64,000 nucleotides of DNA, from positions 124,001-188,000 of the forward strand of contig JAEHOE010000074.1 of the NCBI GenBank assembly GCA_016858145.1, given 5' to 3'. This document shows, piece by piece, positions 1-12,274 of this stretch (positions are counted from its first letter, which is position 1; each line of letters opens with the position of its first letter). Position numbers and translations under genes: made by a program. Below the pieces are notes generated by a model. The model saw only the letters and a list, made by a program, of their open reading frames with translations. It searched no databases and was not told the origin of the DNA. Origin of the DNA: Edaphochlamys debaryana. Taxonomy: Eukaryota > Chlorophyta > Chlorophyceae > Chlamydomonadales.

Positions 1-3000
1 TACTTGCCCGGCCCGGGCTCGGACGCCGCCGCCGCGGGCGCTTCGCTGAGCAGCTTGACGCTGTCCAGCACTGGGGGCAGCGGGTGCATGGGTGGTGGCC
101 AAGATGACCGGGTTGGATGGGCGACGCGTGAGTAATGGGATGGGATGCCGGGTTTAGGTGAAGGGGTGAGGTCGGGAGGTGATGCGGTGTGCGTGAGTTG
201 TGCGAGAGATCCCGCTTCCGGCGCCTCAACTCCATTGACGCACCTGTAAGAAGGTTGATGTCGTTGAGGAGATAAACGGGGCAGACTCTGCCCAGCAGGC
301 CCCCGCCCGCTGCCCCCGCCCCGGCCGCCCCCGGGGCGTGGCTGGCGTTGAGATCTTGGCCCGACAGCTCCACGCGGAGGCGATCTGTCGTACGGTCCAT
401 AGTGGCGCGCGCCGACAGGCACACGGCCAGATCCAGGGATCCGCGGGACAGGTACTCGTGGAGCTGGTCGAAGGCGCGGTTCCAGAACCGGATCGAGTAC
501 GAATCCGCGGCGTGGAACTTGAGGACGAGCGCGATCACCACGGCCTGCAGCACCCTGGGGGCAGAGGGGGCGAGGAGAGAGGAACGGCGTAAAAGCTTGG
601 AGACAAGTAACACACAGCAGGCTTGAAACACCTGACAGGAGGGTACTGCCATGGGATTCGGGCAAGCTAAACATCCTACGACACCCCGCCACCGCGCTCC
701 CCCGCCTCCCACCCCGCCCCAGCCCACCTGACGGCCAGCTTGGGTGGCACGCACGACTGGAACCACAGCCCCTCCACGTCGGCCCGCAGCCGCGTGACCT
801 CGTTGGACTGTACGGTCAGCATACAGCACGGCTTCTGTACGGCACCGTCGTCGTCGCTCACGGGCCGGAACCCCGTGTCCAGGGAGGCCGTGAAGAGGTC
901 TCCGTAGCAGCCCAGCAGGCGCCCCGCGATGTCGGCGGAGGGGCCGTGGGCGGCGGAGGGGGCGGCGAAGGCGGAGGCGGCGGTGGAGGGGGAGGGGTTG
1001 GAGGCGGTCGGGAGCGGGAGGGGCAGGGGCAGGGGCACGGGCCCGCCCCCCGCCAGCAGCTGCGCCACCCGCTCCTCGTCCAGGCGGAGGGAGAGGGCCA
1101 GCCTGGGGGGGTGAGGGGCGGGAGGGGTGGTGTGGAGGGAGGCGGGTGCGCGTAGGTGGGGATTGTGAGTGGCGGATGCTTGGGACTGGGTGTGATGGGA
1201 TCGCGGAACGGGCATGCGGGAGGGAAAGGGGGAGCCTGGGGAGGGAGGGGGAGGGGCCTGTGACGAGCTTTTGGGGGCAGCCACACAGGTCCGTTGGCAA
1301 CCCCGGCCTGCGCTGGCCCGCCCCCCCCCCCCCCCGGCCCCCCCCCCTGCACCTGAGCCCACCCCACACAGGCCAACCCGCCTTTCTCTTCCCCCCCCCC
1401 TCGCCCCTCTTTCCCCCACACCCCTTCCCCCTCCCCCCCACTCACTTCTTGATGCACAGCTGCCCCACCACCGGGTTGGCCAGCAGCGGCGCAGACCCCG
1501 CCCCCGCGCCCGCCGCCGCCGCCCGCGCCTCCGCCGCCGCGCCCTCCGCCAGCGCCGCCGCCCACTCCAGCCCCGCCTCACCCCCCTCGGGCCCCAACCC
1601 CACGCCCCCAAACGCGGCCGCCTCCTCCCAGCCGCCCCCGCCCGACGCCCCCCCGCCGGGTCCAGCTACTGACGGGTCCGGTGACCCCAGCAGTCCCGTC
1701 ACGAGCGCGGCATGGGCCGCTACGGCCTGGGCTGTGCTGGCGTGGGAGGGGTGGGCGAGCGTGGGGCGGTGCTGGGAGGAGCCCTCCCGGGGGGTGCCCG
1801 TGGGGGTGGGGGTGTCGGCGGCGCGGCCCGAGGCCGGAGAGCCGCGCGCGCCGCTGCCGCCGGCGCTGCCGCCCGCGGGCGCGGGCGCCGGCGCGACGCC
1901 CGCCGCTGCCGCTGCGGCGGCCGCTGCAGGGCGGGGTGGGGACGTGGGGTGGGGTTGGGGGTTGGCAGCACAGCGTCTGGGCTCAGGATCGGGACCCGGG
2001 TGGGCTGTCGGGTCGCACTGCCACGAAGGCCCTGCCACAAGCCAGGCCAGCTCAGCACCCCACGCCCCAGCTGCCCGGCTACTGACGCAGGTGGTTGGCC
2101 GCGGCGCACAGGGGGCCGGCTGCCTGCGGGGCTGCAGCAGTGGCACCCCCGCCCACCCCTTAACTGCACCCCTATACCCCCATCGGGCTCGCTAGCCGCT
2201 TTCCTTGGCCTCAAGCTCCCTTGGCACTCCACCCCGCGCACCCCACCCCACGACACCCCACCCCCCCGCCCCACCCCCTCCACCCCCACCTGCGCTGTGT
2301 GTGGTGGACAGGGAGTACATGACCTCGGTGAGGAGCGAGGTGAGCGAGTTGGCGGCCTGCTCCCGGTCGGGCAGGCGCAGGTCCAGTACGAACGAGCCGT
2401 CCGGGTCCATGGCCAGGTCCAGGGGCACCTGGCGGGCGGCGGTTGGTAGAACGGTTGGTTGGTTGGTTGGTACTAGAGGGGCCGGGGACAGCGCGAGGCA
2501 GCCGGCCTCTCCGCGCCTCACTCGACCCTCTCCGCCTCCACGCCCAGCCCGCTCTACTCCCCCAACACGCCCGCTCCCATCCTCCCCCAACACACTCCCA
2601 CCCCCACCCCTCGCACCCCACCCACCTTGAGCTTTAGCGGCCCGTCGTACGCCACGCTCTCCGCCCCGAACTGGAACACGCGCCGGTCCGCGGACGCCAG
2701 CAGCGTGGCCCCCGCGGAGCGGAAGCGCTGCTTGAAGGCGCGCAGCAGGCGGGACAGGGAGGCGTGCCACAGGTCCAACAGCTCCAGCTGCACATGCAGG
2801 GGCTCGCGGGGGGGGCCGCCCTCGCCGCCGGCCCCGCCGCCGCCGCCGCTGCCGCCGCGTGCGGCGCTGTGGCGGAAAGGGGGCGGAAGGGGGCGGAGAG
2901 GGGTGGGGAGGGTGGCTGGGCTCACGGCTTGCGCACCGCGGGGCGCGGCAGCTGCGCCACAAGCAGAGGACCTCCTTTTGCCCGCCTGACCTTTCAATCC

Positions 3001-6000
3001 CCTCTCCTCCCCCTTCCCCCCCCCTCTGTGGTCCCCCCACCTCCCCCACCTCTTGGCCTCGAACTCCCTCGCCAGGCGCTCGAAGAAGTCCCTCAGCGTG
3101 GCCAGCCCCGCGTCCGCGTCCAGCGCCAGAGCCAGGCGCTCGATGGTGAAGGCCACGCGCAGGGGCTTGCGCAGCAGGCGGGCCAGGGGGCCGGCCAGGA
3201 AGGGGCCCAGCGGGAAGCGCTCGGAGGGGGGCACGCCGTGGAACTCGAAGGCGGCCTGAGTTTGGGGGGGGGGAAGGGCGGGGGGGGAGCGGGGGAGGGG
3301 TAGGGTGACACGCGTGCCTGCTGGCCGTTAGCCCCGGGTGCGCAGCAGGGACGTCGCCCCAGCTGTACCCCCATCCGCTCAGCTCCCAACACCCCATCCG
3401 CCCGCCCCCCCGCCCCCCCACCTGCAGCGCCCTGTCCAGCAGCCCTAGCAGCGGCTCCCACAGCCCACTCTCGCGGTAGCTCACCACCAGCCTGAGGGGG
3501 GGGGCAGGGGGAGTAAGAGTAATGACTCGCCTCCCAGCCACCACCCCAAGCTTTAGCCTCCCATCCCGACCCACGGCACCCCGGCGGCCCGTCCCTCGTA
3601 CGGCACCGTACGGCACCGCACGGCACCGTACGGCAGGCGGCCGCACCTGCACAGCCCGCTGATGGAGGGCTGCAGTCCCAGGCTGTCGGGCGCCAGCGAG
3701 GCCCGCCCGCAGCCCCCGAACAGCTCCGCCAGCGCCGCCGCCTGCGCCTCGCTGAGGCCCAGCATGGACCGCGCTCGGCCCGCGGCCGCCAGCGCCGCCG
3801 CCCACTTGGCTCGCTTGGCTGGGTCGGTGGGGGGCTGGGGCGGTGGGGTGGGAGGCAGGGGTGGGGCGTTGGACGGGATTTGGGGAAGGGAAAGGGAGGG
3901 AGTTTGGGGTGGGAGGGGGTGTTGGCAGGGGCGGCAGGGGGAAGGGAGCTAGCAGTTGGGGCGCCGGGGCGTGAGCACTCGGGCGGAGGAGCGGGTGGTG
4001 CGGGGGCAAGGGGTGGAGCGGGGAACGGGAGGGGCCGTTTGTGCAGTGTAATTGCGCGGACAAGGGCATCAGCCGTGAACTCCCATACGGGCCGTGGGCC
4101 CAAGAAACGTGTGCCAACATACGCGCCACGCCCTGAAAGACGGCGTAAATACGTACGTACATACGCCGTAACCGTATCCCGTACATTCCGTACACGGCAA
4201 GCCTATGCCAATGAAGCATGAACAAACAATGAAGCCTACAGTGGGTGGGCCCCACAGAAAGACAGCTGCCTGGCATCCGGCCGAGTCATGGCAGCACCCA
4301 TCGCACTATTAGGCCCGCACTGCACGTGCAGCCGGTACAGAGCGGGCTGAACAGTGATATGGGTGCCACCATGATTCGGTCGGATGCCAGGCAGCTGGCC
4401 CGTGTCTTACGTGAGATCTGGCAGAGGCGATTCGGGGCCCACTGACCCTGGCTGTATTCGTTCCGTGCTTCACACGAAACACGTCTCTTTGGCCCACGGT
4501 GGACGCTAGTGCGGTCGGGCTTCCCCCCCTTGCTCCCCCCGCTTGCTCTCACCTTGCCCGCCGGTGCGATGGAGGTCATGGTAGTGGACAGGGAGGGCCC
4601 CGCCACCTTGAACTCGCCGCTCAGGGCCTGGGGGGCGGAGGGGGCGCCGGGGGGTGTTTCTACATGTGCGTCGTGAAGTCGAAAGCAGCGGCCAACGGGC
4701 GGAGGGGCGCGTGTGCGAGTGATGAGGAAGCACGTCACGCCGGCAGATGAGCGCAAGGGAGACAGGCAGGAGGGCCGCCCACCCGGCCCCAGCCTTCCGC
4801 ACCTGCGTCTCCCCGCATGCGGCCGTGTAGGCGCCCAGCTCCGCGGGCAGCAGGTTGGCCAGCAGGCGCGTGAGCACGCCGGGAAGGTAGGCGTTCAGCA
4901 GGCCCCTGGGGGCGGGGACGGAGGCGCGGAGGTGTGGAGGTGCGGGTTTGCGGGGGTGAACAGAGGCAGGAGCAGGGCAGCGGCCGGGGCTGGCAGCGCG
5001 TGCAGGCCCCCGCCCCCGCCCCAGCACCGCACCTCCCCCCTCGAACCCCTCGCACCCGCCTTGCATCCACCCCCACCGCATCCCGCCCTCGCCGTTCCCC
5101 TCCCCCTCGCCGCTCCCCCAGCCCCCCCGTTGCACCCCCGCAACCCCCACCCCCACTTCCTCACTTGAGCAGGCTGCGCGGCAGCGGTATGGTGTTCCCC
5201 CGCATGCGGTGGTCCAGCTGCACCACGTGGAAGGACACGGGCTCGGGGGCCAGCCAGGCGCCGCCGCCGCCCGAGGAGCCGCCGCCGGAGCCGGGGGCAG
5301 CGCTGCGGCGGCGAGGGTCGGGGGGGCGGGGACAGGCGCAGGCAGGGCCCCCATCAAGCAAATGCAGCGGTGGTTGGGTGCGCGGAAGGAAGCAGGGCAT
5401 ACCCACTGCGGCACCTACCGGACCACAGTCCCCCTCCCGTGCCGCAACGCCCCCTCAGCCCAGCCATGCGTCCAGTTCACCCCTGCCCCTCCCGGCTTCC
5501 GCGCTCCGGCCCCCACCTGTGGTGCGCCCCGTGCGCCGCCGCGCCCCCCCCCGCGGGCGCCGCCCAGTGGTACTCGAATACCGCCGTCACCGCCACCTCC
5601 ACCTCCAGGCTGATCTCGCGGATGGACGTGTCGGGGACCTGAGGGGTGGGCGGTGTGTGTGGGGGGGGGAACGGGAATGGGGGTGCTATTCCGAGCGGGA
5701 AACGATAAGGCGGCGGCCGGCCCCCGGGGATGGGAGGTTGCGGGGGAGGGGAGGCGAATGGGGGGCGGCGGTGTGGCGCAGGCAATGAGCAGGCAGCGGC
5801 CCTCGGACCTGCACGTCCTGGCCAACTCAAGCAGGAGGTGTCCCCAGCAGCCCTGGGATGCGGGCGAGCGCCGCCTTACACCGCACACGCGCCGCAGTCC
5901 CCCCCACCCCCACCCCCACCCCCACCCCCGGTCCCGCCCCTTCCCCACCTTGGTCCCCCTCTCCCCCAGCAGCTCCACCCGCTCCCCCAGCAGCTGCACG

Positions 6001-9000
6001 TACACGCCCTTGCGCGAGGGCCGGCACTCGAAGTCCTCCACGAAGCCGCCCAGCAGGCCCGCGTCGCCTCCCTCGCCGTCGGGGTCTGGGGGGCGGGCGG
6101 GTTGGGTGGGTGGAGTGTTTGGGCATCAGCGCGTGTGTGCTCAGCGCTGCTGCGGGTGGGGCCGCAGAACAAAGCAGCAAACCGCTTGCCTTCCTCCCCT
6201 GCTCCGAGCGCCCCTGTCGCTCCGCGCCCTCACCCCCCGGCCCCGCCCCGCCGCACCCTCCAGCCCAGACACGGACGCCGAGTCCTCCGCCCCGCCGCGC
6301 CCCGAGCTGCGGTCCCCCCCCGCCCCCGCCCCGGGCATCGCGGGGCCCCCGGGCAACGACGCGGCCGAGGCGGTGGTGGCGGTGGAGGAGCCAGACACCC
6401 GGGCCAGGTCGCCCCCACCATCGCGCTGCCGTGCCGCGGCCCCGGCCGCGGCGGAGGCTGCGCCCGATGCGGTGGGCGCTGCCCAATAGTCTGTGTTGAA
6501 GTGGAGGGAGGAGTCCAGGTGGCTGGGCGGGAGGCGGAGGGGGAGGGGCAGGGGAAGGAGGAGACGGAGGGTATGGAGTCAGTGGGGTGGGTTGAGCTTG
6601 GAGCCGTAGCTCGTGTCGTGGGGTGAGGGTCCCGGCCCCCGCCCGCGTACCGCCCGAGACCCGAACCCCTGCGCGACCCTCATGCGTCCACCGCTCGTGT
6701 AAATGGCGCCCGACCCCGCGCCCCGGCCACAGTCCCAAACGCCTCTCCCGCCACACCCGCCACACCCCACAGGGGCCATCCCTCTGGGCCAGGTATGGAC
6801 TCAGGGCCAGCGCCAGCCACAAAGCGGCGCTCACCTGCTGCCCTCGCCCCCCGCTCCGCCGTCGTCGCCCGGGCCGCCGCCCTCCCGCCGGCTCATCTTG
6901 GCCCGCATGTCCCTCAGCGCATCGGGGGCCTTGGCGGCGATGGCCTTGCCGATGCGGCTCAGCTTGCCCTTGCCCTCCACCAGCCCGTCCTGGTGGTAGA
7001 GGGAAGGGGGTTCGGTAGGAGGAGGGGGTGGGTGGCGTAGGGGCGGTGGGGGCGAAAGGATGCGGGTCAAACGCCGAGAGGTTGTGGGAGGGCGTAAGCA
7101 AGAGCCCCCCAATACCGGTAGCGTGTACCACGCAACCGGCAGAGATCACCACACGCGTACCAAAGCGGCAAAACCCTCCCCCCGCCGCCGCCCCTCCCCC
7201 CCTGCCCTCCAGGCCAGCTACCTGCAGCTTCTCCATGCCCGCCTTGAACCGCCCCGCCGTCGGGCTGGCGCCGCCGTCCGACCCCAGCCCGCCGCTGCCG
7301 CTGACGCTGCCGTACGACCCGAACTCGTGGAGGGCGCCGCCGCCGCCGGGCCTGTCGCCCACCAGGCCGCCCACCATACTTTTTAGCTTCTCCTTTTTGT
7401 TCTTGAGGCCCGACAGGAAGTTGGCCACGCCCTCGCCCTTGGATCTGGCGGGCGGGGGGTGCAGCGCGGCGGCGCCGTAGGCCGCCGGGTAGGCTGAGCG
7501 GGGCGGAAGGCCCGAGGCGGAGGAGGTGGAGGAGGCGCCGCCGGCGCTGCTGCGGCTGGATCCAGGCCCAGGCCCAGGCCCAGGCCCGGGCCCAGGCCCG
7601 GACAGGGGCAGGTCGTGGCTGGGGGCCCGGCGATGCGCTGCGAGGGCCTCAGCGGCGCCGGGGCCACCGGCGGAGGAGGCCAGCAGCGGCGCGGAGCCGA
7701 AGCCCTGGCCGTGCAGCGGGTGGTGCCCCTGCTGCGCGTGCTGCGCTGCGGAGGGCCCGGGCGCAGCATGGTGCACCGCATGGGCCGCGGCGTGGCTTGC
7801 TGCTGCAGGGGCCGCCGCGGGGGCACGAGTGGAGGCTGAGGAGGGGGCGGGGCCGGGGGCGCTGACGACCGGTACCACGCCCATGCCGAACGCCGCCGCG
7901 CCGCCGGCAGAGCGGGGGGCAGTGGGGTGGGGCGGCTGCGCAGGGGCGGAGGGGTAGCCGCCGGCAGTCGCGGGCCGGGCGGGGACCGGTGCAGGGGCGG
8001 GGCCGGGGGCCGGGGCTGAGGGCACGGAGGCTGGGGCCGACCCTTGGGGCGTGAGGGGCGAGGCTGTTGTGCTGCTGGGCGCATGAGCGCCGGGGGGTGG
8101 CGGTGGGGCAAGCGGCTGCGGGTGCTGGGGTGTGGGGCCGGGGCGCCCGGGCTGCGCAGAGAGCGCTGCGGGGTCCTGTGTGGGCAGGTCGGCAATGATG
8201 ACGTATTGTGGGTGGTGACATGGAGGCATGGGGCGTTTGGTGCCTTGTCGCGAGGAGGGCGGGGCATGGCCGCATGGAAAGTCCGTGGAGACCAATGAGA
8301 GGGGGGGACAAGGCACGCGTAGCCTCTCGTCGCCTACCCCTCCCCGCGCCGACGTCTGTGCCGCCCACCCCACCCCCACCCACCAGGCCGCCGCCGCTGC
8401 TGCGTGTGTCGCCCTCCGCCACCGCCCCGGCGGAGGAGCGGCCCCCGGGCCGTGCCCCCGCGCCCGCTCCAGCGCCCGCTGCAGAGGTGGAGGCGGAGCG
8501 GGCCGCTGCGTCCGTGGCACCGGCCGCACTGGACAGCCCTCGCCGGGAGCTGCAGGCGAGGGGCGGCGCACAGGGGCACACCACCAAAGGGCCGGGGTCA
8601 GCCGGAGCTCACCGCGCGCCAACGCCTTCCCCACGTGCAGTTCCCTGCCACCCCTTTCCCAGAGCCAGACCGCCTCCGCCCTTCCCCTCCCGGCCCCCTG
8701 CTCCCCACCCTCCCTTCCGTCCCGCTCCCCTCCCCTCCCACGCTCCCCTCCCCTCCCTTCCCTCCCCACCCCGACCCACTCGCTCCGCTCCGCCTGAGCC
8801 GTGGACGCCGACACCCCCCCCAGCACCACCGTCAGTCGGGCGGCGCGGCTCACGTCCGGGCCCGCCCCCGCCCCTCCAGCAGTCAGGCCGGCGGCGCTGC
8901 GCCTCGAGAATGGCTCCACCGTGAACTCGAACCGCCCCGACACCTCGCTCAGGTGCAGGTCCCGGGCCGCCACGAAGATGCCGCCGCTGCCGCTGCTGAA

Positions 9001-10342
9001 CCTGCGGTGCGTGGTGGCGGTGGAGGGGGGCGGGAGGGGGCGTGTTGGCGTGCGTGCGCGGGTGGGTGGGTGGCGTGAGCGCATGCGTGTGAGTGTAACC
9101 GTATTCCCCCAGTGCTGCTCGCAAGCTTCCCTCCGTGCCTCCCCTCCCCACACGCCTTCGCCCCCCCTCCCCTCCCCTCCCCTCTCCCTCCCCCCACCTG
9201 AAACCCTTGACGGCCGGGAAGTAGAGCTGCTGCTTGGCGCGGTCCAGGCGCGCCGCGGTGCGCTCCAGCTGCTCCTCCAGCCGCGCCACCTCCGCCCAGC
9301 CGCTCTCCTCCGCCCGCCGCCGCTCCGCCTCCAGGCGGCTGCTGGCGTCCAGGCGGGCCAGGTGCGTGCGCAGACCGTGCATCTCCTCGGCCAGGATGCG
9401 CCGCGTGTCCTGGACGGGGGGCGGGATCGCGTGGGGGCGGGGGAAGGGGAGGTGGCAGGGCGAGGAGGGAGGAGAAAGGGATGGGCTGGAGCGAGGTCTC
9501 GGAGTCAGGCCAGAGTTGAAGGTTACTCGTTGAGCCGTCTGTCCTCTCCCGCTTGTCCAGCCGCTCCTTCACGCTTCTCCCCTTCCTCCAAACAGCTCGT
9601 CCTCGCCACCACCACCACCCAACCAAGCCCCCACTCCCAGCCCCACACCCCACCCCTCCCAGGCCCCTTACTCCCACCTGCAGCACCACGCATTTGGTGG
9701 ACAGGTACTCCCGCTCGTCCAAACGGTCGCACGTGGCCAGCTCCTCGTTGGCCTGCCGTATCTCCATGTCGGTTGCCTGCACGCGGGCGTGGAGCTCGTC
9801 CAACTGCCGCTGTAAGGCCGCGGGGTCGGGCCTGCCGCTGGAGGCAGCCCCGTGGGAGGGGTCGGCGGCGGGGCTGCCGCGCTGGCTGGCGGGGCGGGGG
9901 AGTGAGGAGGAGGAGGCGGAGGCGGAGGAGGAGGCTTGTTGCTTGGCCGTCAGCTCCGCGGCGAGGCGCTTCTTCTCCTTCTTGAGGATTTCGCATGTCT
10001 GGGCACCGAGTCGCGATAAGGGATTGTGCGTGCGGTGGGGTTTGGGTGGGACGGGGAGGGGAAACGTGTTTGGCAGGTGAACGGGCTCGGCACGGGCCTG
10101 GGCGGGCTCGGAAGGCTGTGCGGGTCCCGTCGCCGGCTGCCCGGCTTCCCCCCGGCCCCCGACCTCCCGCTCGGCTTTCCTACCTGCGTCAGCGACGTGA
10201 TCAGCAGCTCCAAACTGGGCTTGTCATTGGCCTCCCACGCCTTGACACGACCCTTCTCTTCGTCTTTGATGAGCGAGAAGAGCTCCAGCGAGGACTTTCG
10301 GATAGCGCCAAGCGACTTCTCGAAAGCACGCTCTCGCTCCAT
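1..10342 (-). CDS. Large uncharacterised multi-exon protein, C-terminus cut by window edge
   Basis: I do not recognise the family. The start is the ATG at 10342. Exons, in order of transcription: 10342-10184, 9998-9678, 9409-9198, 9001-8780, 8549-8384, 8175-7222, 6989-6835, 6522-6257, 6085-5949, 5638-5517, 5302-5165, 4905-4803, 4627-4553, 3813-3647, 3491-3422, 3255-3050, 2866-2626, 2428-2290, 1923-1446, 1102-728, 554-244, 70-1. All junction phases agree, giving about 1,695 codons with no stop. Residues 1 to about 230 are charged and heptad-like (coiled coil). A Pro/Ala/Gly-rich linker follows (exon 8175-7222), with a Pro-Gly repeat and a Lys-rich patch. The C-terminal half is mostly non-repetitive, with amphipathic beta-like and helical stretches such as GLLNAYLPGVLTRLLANLL. 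That pattern could suit a lipid-binding or scaffold fold, but this is a guess. The acceptor of the exon beginning at 3813 (AAG) is the least certain. Confidence 0.75.
3597..3637. repeat. Short tandem repeat of CGTACGGCAC-type 10-mers
   Basis: Four imperfect copies of a 10-bp unit containing CGTACGG or CGCACGG lie in the intron between exons 3813-3647 and 3491-3422. The unit includes the palindrome CCGTACGG, which recurs in other introns of the window. Confidence 0.8.
7559..7603 (-). repeat. Tandem hexamer-like repeat coding for a Pro-Gly run
   Basis: Repeated CAGGCC/CGGGCC units lie inside exon 8175-7222 of the minus-strand gene and encode an alternating Pro-Gly run of about seven units. The unit is in frame, so length changes in multiples of six would be tolerated. 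Confidence 0.85.
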
Positions 10343-10547
10343 CGTGCCTGGAGCTGCTTACAGGGCGCTACGCCGGGTTCGGCCTGGCCATGTGGGCCCG
10401 GAAGGGGCGTGGGCTCTACCTCAAACAATGCATGACAGTGTGGAATATGCAACAACGCAAAATGATGTTCTCCTCGGGTGGGGTTGCTCCGTGCATGGCC
10501 CTGCAGGTGCGCATCCGCAGAGCGCGCGATCCACAGGCCCCAGAGTT
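10343..10547. promoter_or_regulatory. Compact divergent promoter region
   Basis: Only about 205 bp separate the start codon of the minus-strand gene (10342) from the first plausible in-frame ATG of the FHA gene (10548). If the FHA start is the inner ATG at 10587, the gap is 244 bp. Both promoters and 5' UTRs must share this space or overlap. I see no clear TATA box. Confidence 0.5.
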
Positions 10548-12274
10548 ATGCGAGCTTTGCGCTGCTGTAAGAGGCAAAACCACAGCATGAGCTCACTACG
10601 GCATAAAGCTGCGCACGGCGTGTGCCCGGGACGCAGGCTGACCGTGCGCGTGCAGGCTGCATTCTCACTCCGAGACGGCAAAGGCACCGTGCAGACGTTT
10701 AGCAAACCCAGCGTCAGTGTAGGCTCCTCGGGGGCGGACGTGGTCGTGGCGGGGAGCGGAGGTGCGCTGGGGGCGGGTGGGCGAGTGCCCGCGGCGGGGT
10801 GCCTGGGGGCGCAGGGTTCTCCCACTGAGCCCTGCAGACAGGGCGTTACCAGAAGTGCTCTGTACTTAGGCCCGTCTCAGGTCACATGCCAGGCACCAAC
10901 CAGGGGGGGCACAGCAGGAAGCACGCCTGCGTAGGGGATACCGGTGGACGCTGGGTACGGGCCTTGAACCCGCCTGCCCCCTCAAGCGCTCCACGATGAC
11001 CTGCTCCCGTTGCTCCCGTCTTTGCTCCCTCCCCTAATCGCCTATCCTACCTGTCCTCCCCTTCACCCCCCCCCCCCCAAAGTGGCCAAGGAGCACGCCC
11101 TCATCATTCAGAAGGGTAGGGTGGGCGCCGAGCGGGGCCCGCTGGGCGCACCCTGCCTTCCACACGGCCCACGCTGCGTGCTGCCGCCGCGCAAGGGCCG
11201 GGGAGGGCTGGACGGGTGCGCTAGGGCAGGCTAGGGGGGCGAAGCGACGTACGCTGGCACTCTCCCGGCCAAGCGCGCGGCCGTCAGCTCATCCTCCGCT
11301 TGGCTTTCCCACCCCCCTCCCCCTCCCCCCCTCGCAGGCAAGCAGACCTTCCTCAAGCCCCTGCAGGGGGAGAGCTTGCTGGACGACAGCCGCTGCTGGA
11401 AGGACGGGGTGGGAGCGGGGGGTGGTCTGGGCAGGGGTCCAGGGGTCATGAGGGCACGCTGGGAGCGCCGGTGCTGTGGGGGAGGGAGCGGCTGGCCAGC
11501 CGCTACACAGCGTCGTGGTGCATGTGGGACTGCCCGTTTTCCTCCTCCCTTACGGTAATCCCTCATCTCTCATGCCCCGCCCCCCTCTTCGCCCCTAGGT
11601 CTCCCTCCGCCCCGGAGTGAGCTACGTCCTGGCCTCGGGCTGCGCAGTGGCCTTCGGTGGGTTGGCAGCTCGGCGGGGGAAGACGGGGGGCGCTCGCACG
11701 GGGTGAAGGGAGCGGGGCCCTGGCCGGCTGGCTTCGCGCCAGACGCACTCCGATGCAGCCCGGCCCCGACCCCCCTGGCATGGCTTCCCCCATTCACTTT
11801 GGCGCATCCCGTTTGGGCGATCTCAGCCTCGGGCCAGCCACCCTATCACACGTGAAGTGCAGCGTTCTACGCGCTTGCCCCTGCCGACCCTGCCCGCGCC
11901 CCAGGCTCCGAGGCGAGCGTGTTCACGATAGAGTTCGAGGAGGGCGGGGGCTCCAACCCGCTGATGGAGATGATGATGAAGGTGGGGAGGGGGAGGGGGA
12001 GGGGCTGCGGCGGAGGGAGAGGGGGATGGAGAGGGGGAGGGGCCGCAGTGGCCTGCAGCGGCGTGCTGGCGCGAGGGCTGCAGAGGAGGGAGGCGGGTGC
12101 AGGGTCTGACGGGGGCGTGCGTGGACATAAGGCCGGCACGGCCGGTCACATGCAGCGCCATACCTTGGTCCCTGATTCCTCATCCTAGGCATCGGCCCCT
12201 TTCACACCGCTGCCCTTCAGGGTATGGTGGCCGGGAGCAGCCCGGAGGTGAAGAAGGCGCTGGGGGGCATGTGA
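10548..12274 (+). CDS. Small FHA-domain protein, probably plastid-targeted
   Basis: Exons are 10548-10761, 11083-11115, 11338-11408, 11599-11656, 11905-11981 and 12221-12274, all in consistent phase. This gives 168 residues from the ATG at 10548, or 155 from the in-frame ATG at 10587. The first 30-40 residues are rich in Arg, Ser, Cys and Ala without acidic residues, as in an algal plastid transit peptide. The rest is essentially one forkhead-associated (FHA) beta sandwich: an opening strand, the KEHALIIQKG core strand, the LKPLQGESLLDD turn, a WKDG turn, then LRPGVSYVLASGCAVAFG and a closing FTIEF strand. FHA domains normally bind phosphothreonine. Here the usual Ser of the S-x-x-H motif is Ala (AKEH) and the Gly-Arg loop reads Gly-Ser. 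A short Met-rich tail ends the protein. It resembles plant chloroplast FHA proteins; partner unknown. Confidence 0.75.

Noticed and set aside
2192..4276. 694-residue open frame on the minus strand
   Set aside because: It covers exons of the left gene mostly in other frames, with composition typical of GC-rich shadow frames.
5827..9153. 1,108-residue open frame on the minus strand
   Set aside because: It reads through several introns with good donor and acceptor sites and changes into low-complexity nonsense between true exons. Only parts of it (for example 8175-7222) are coding.
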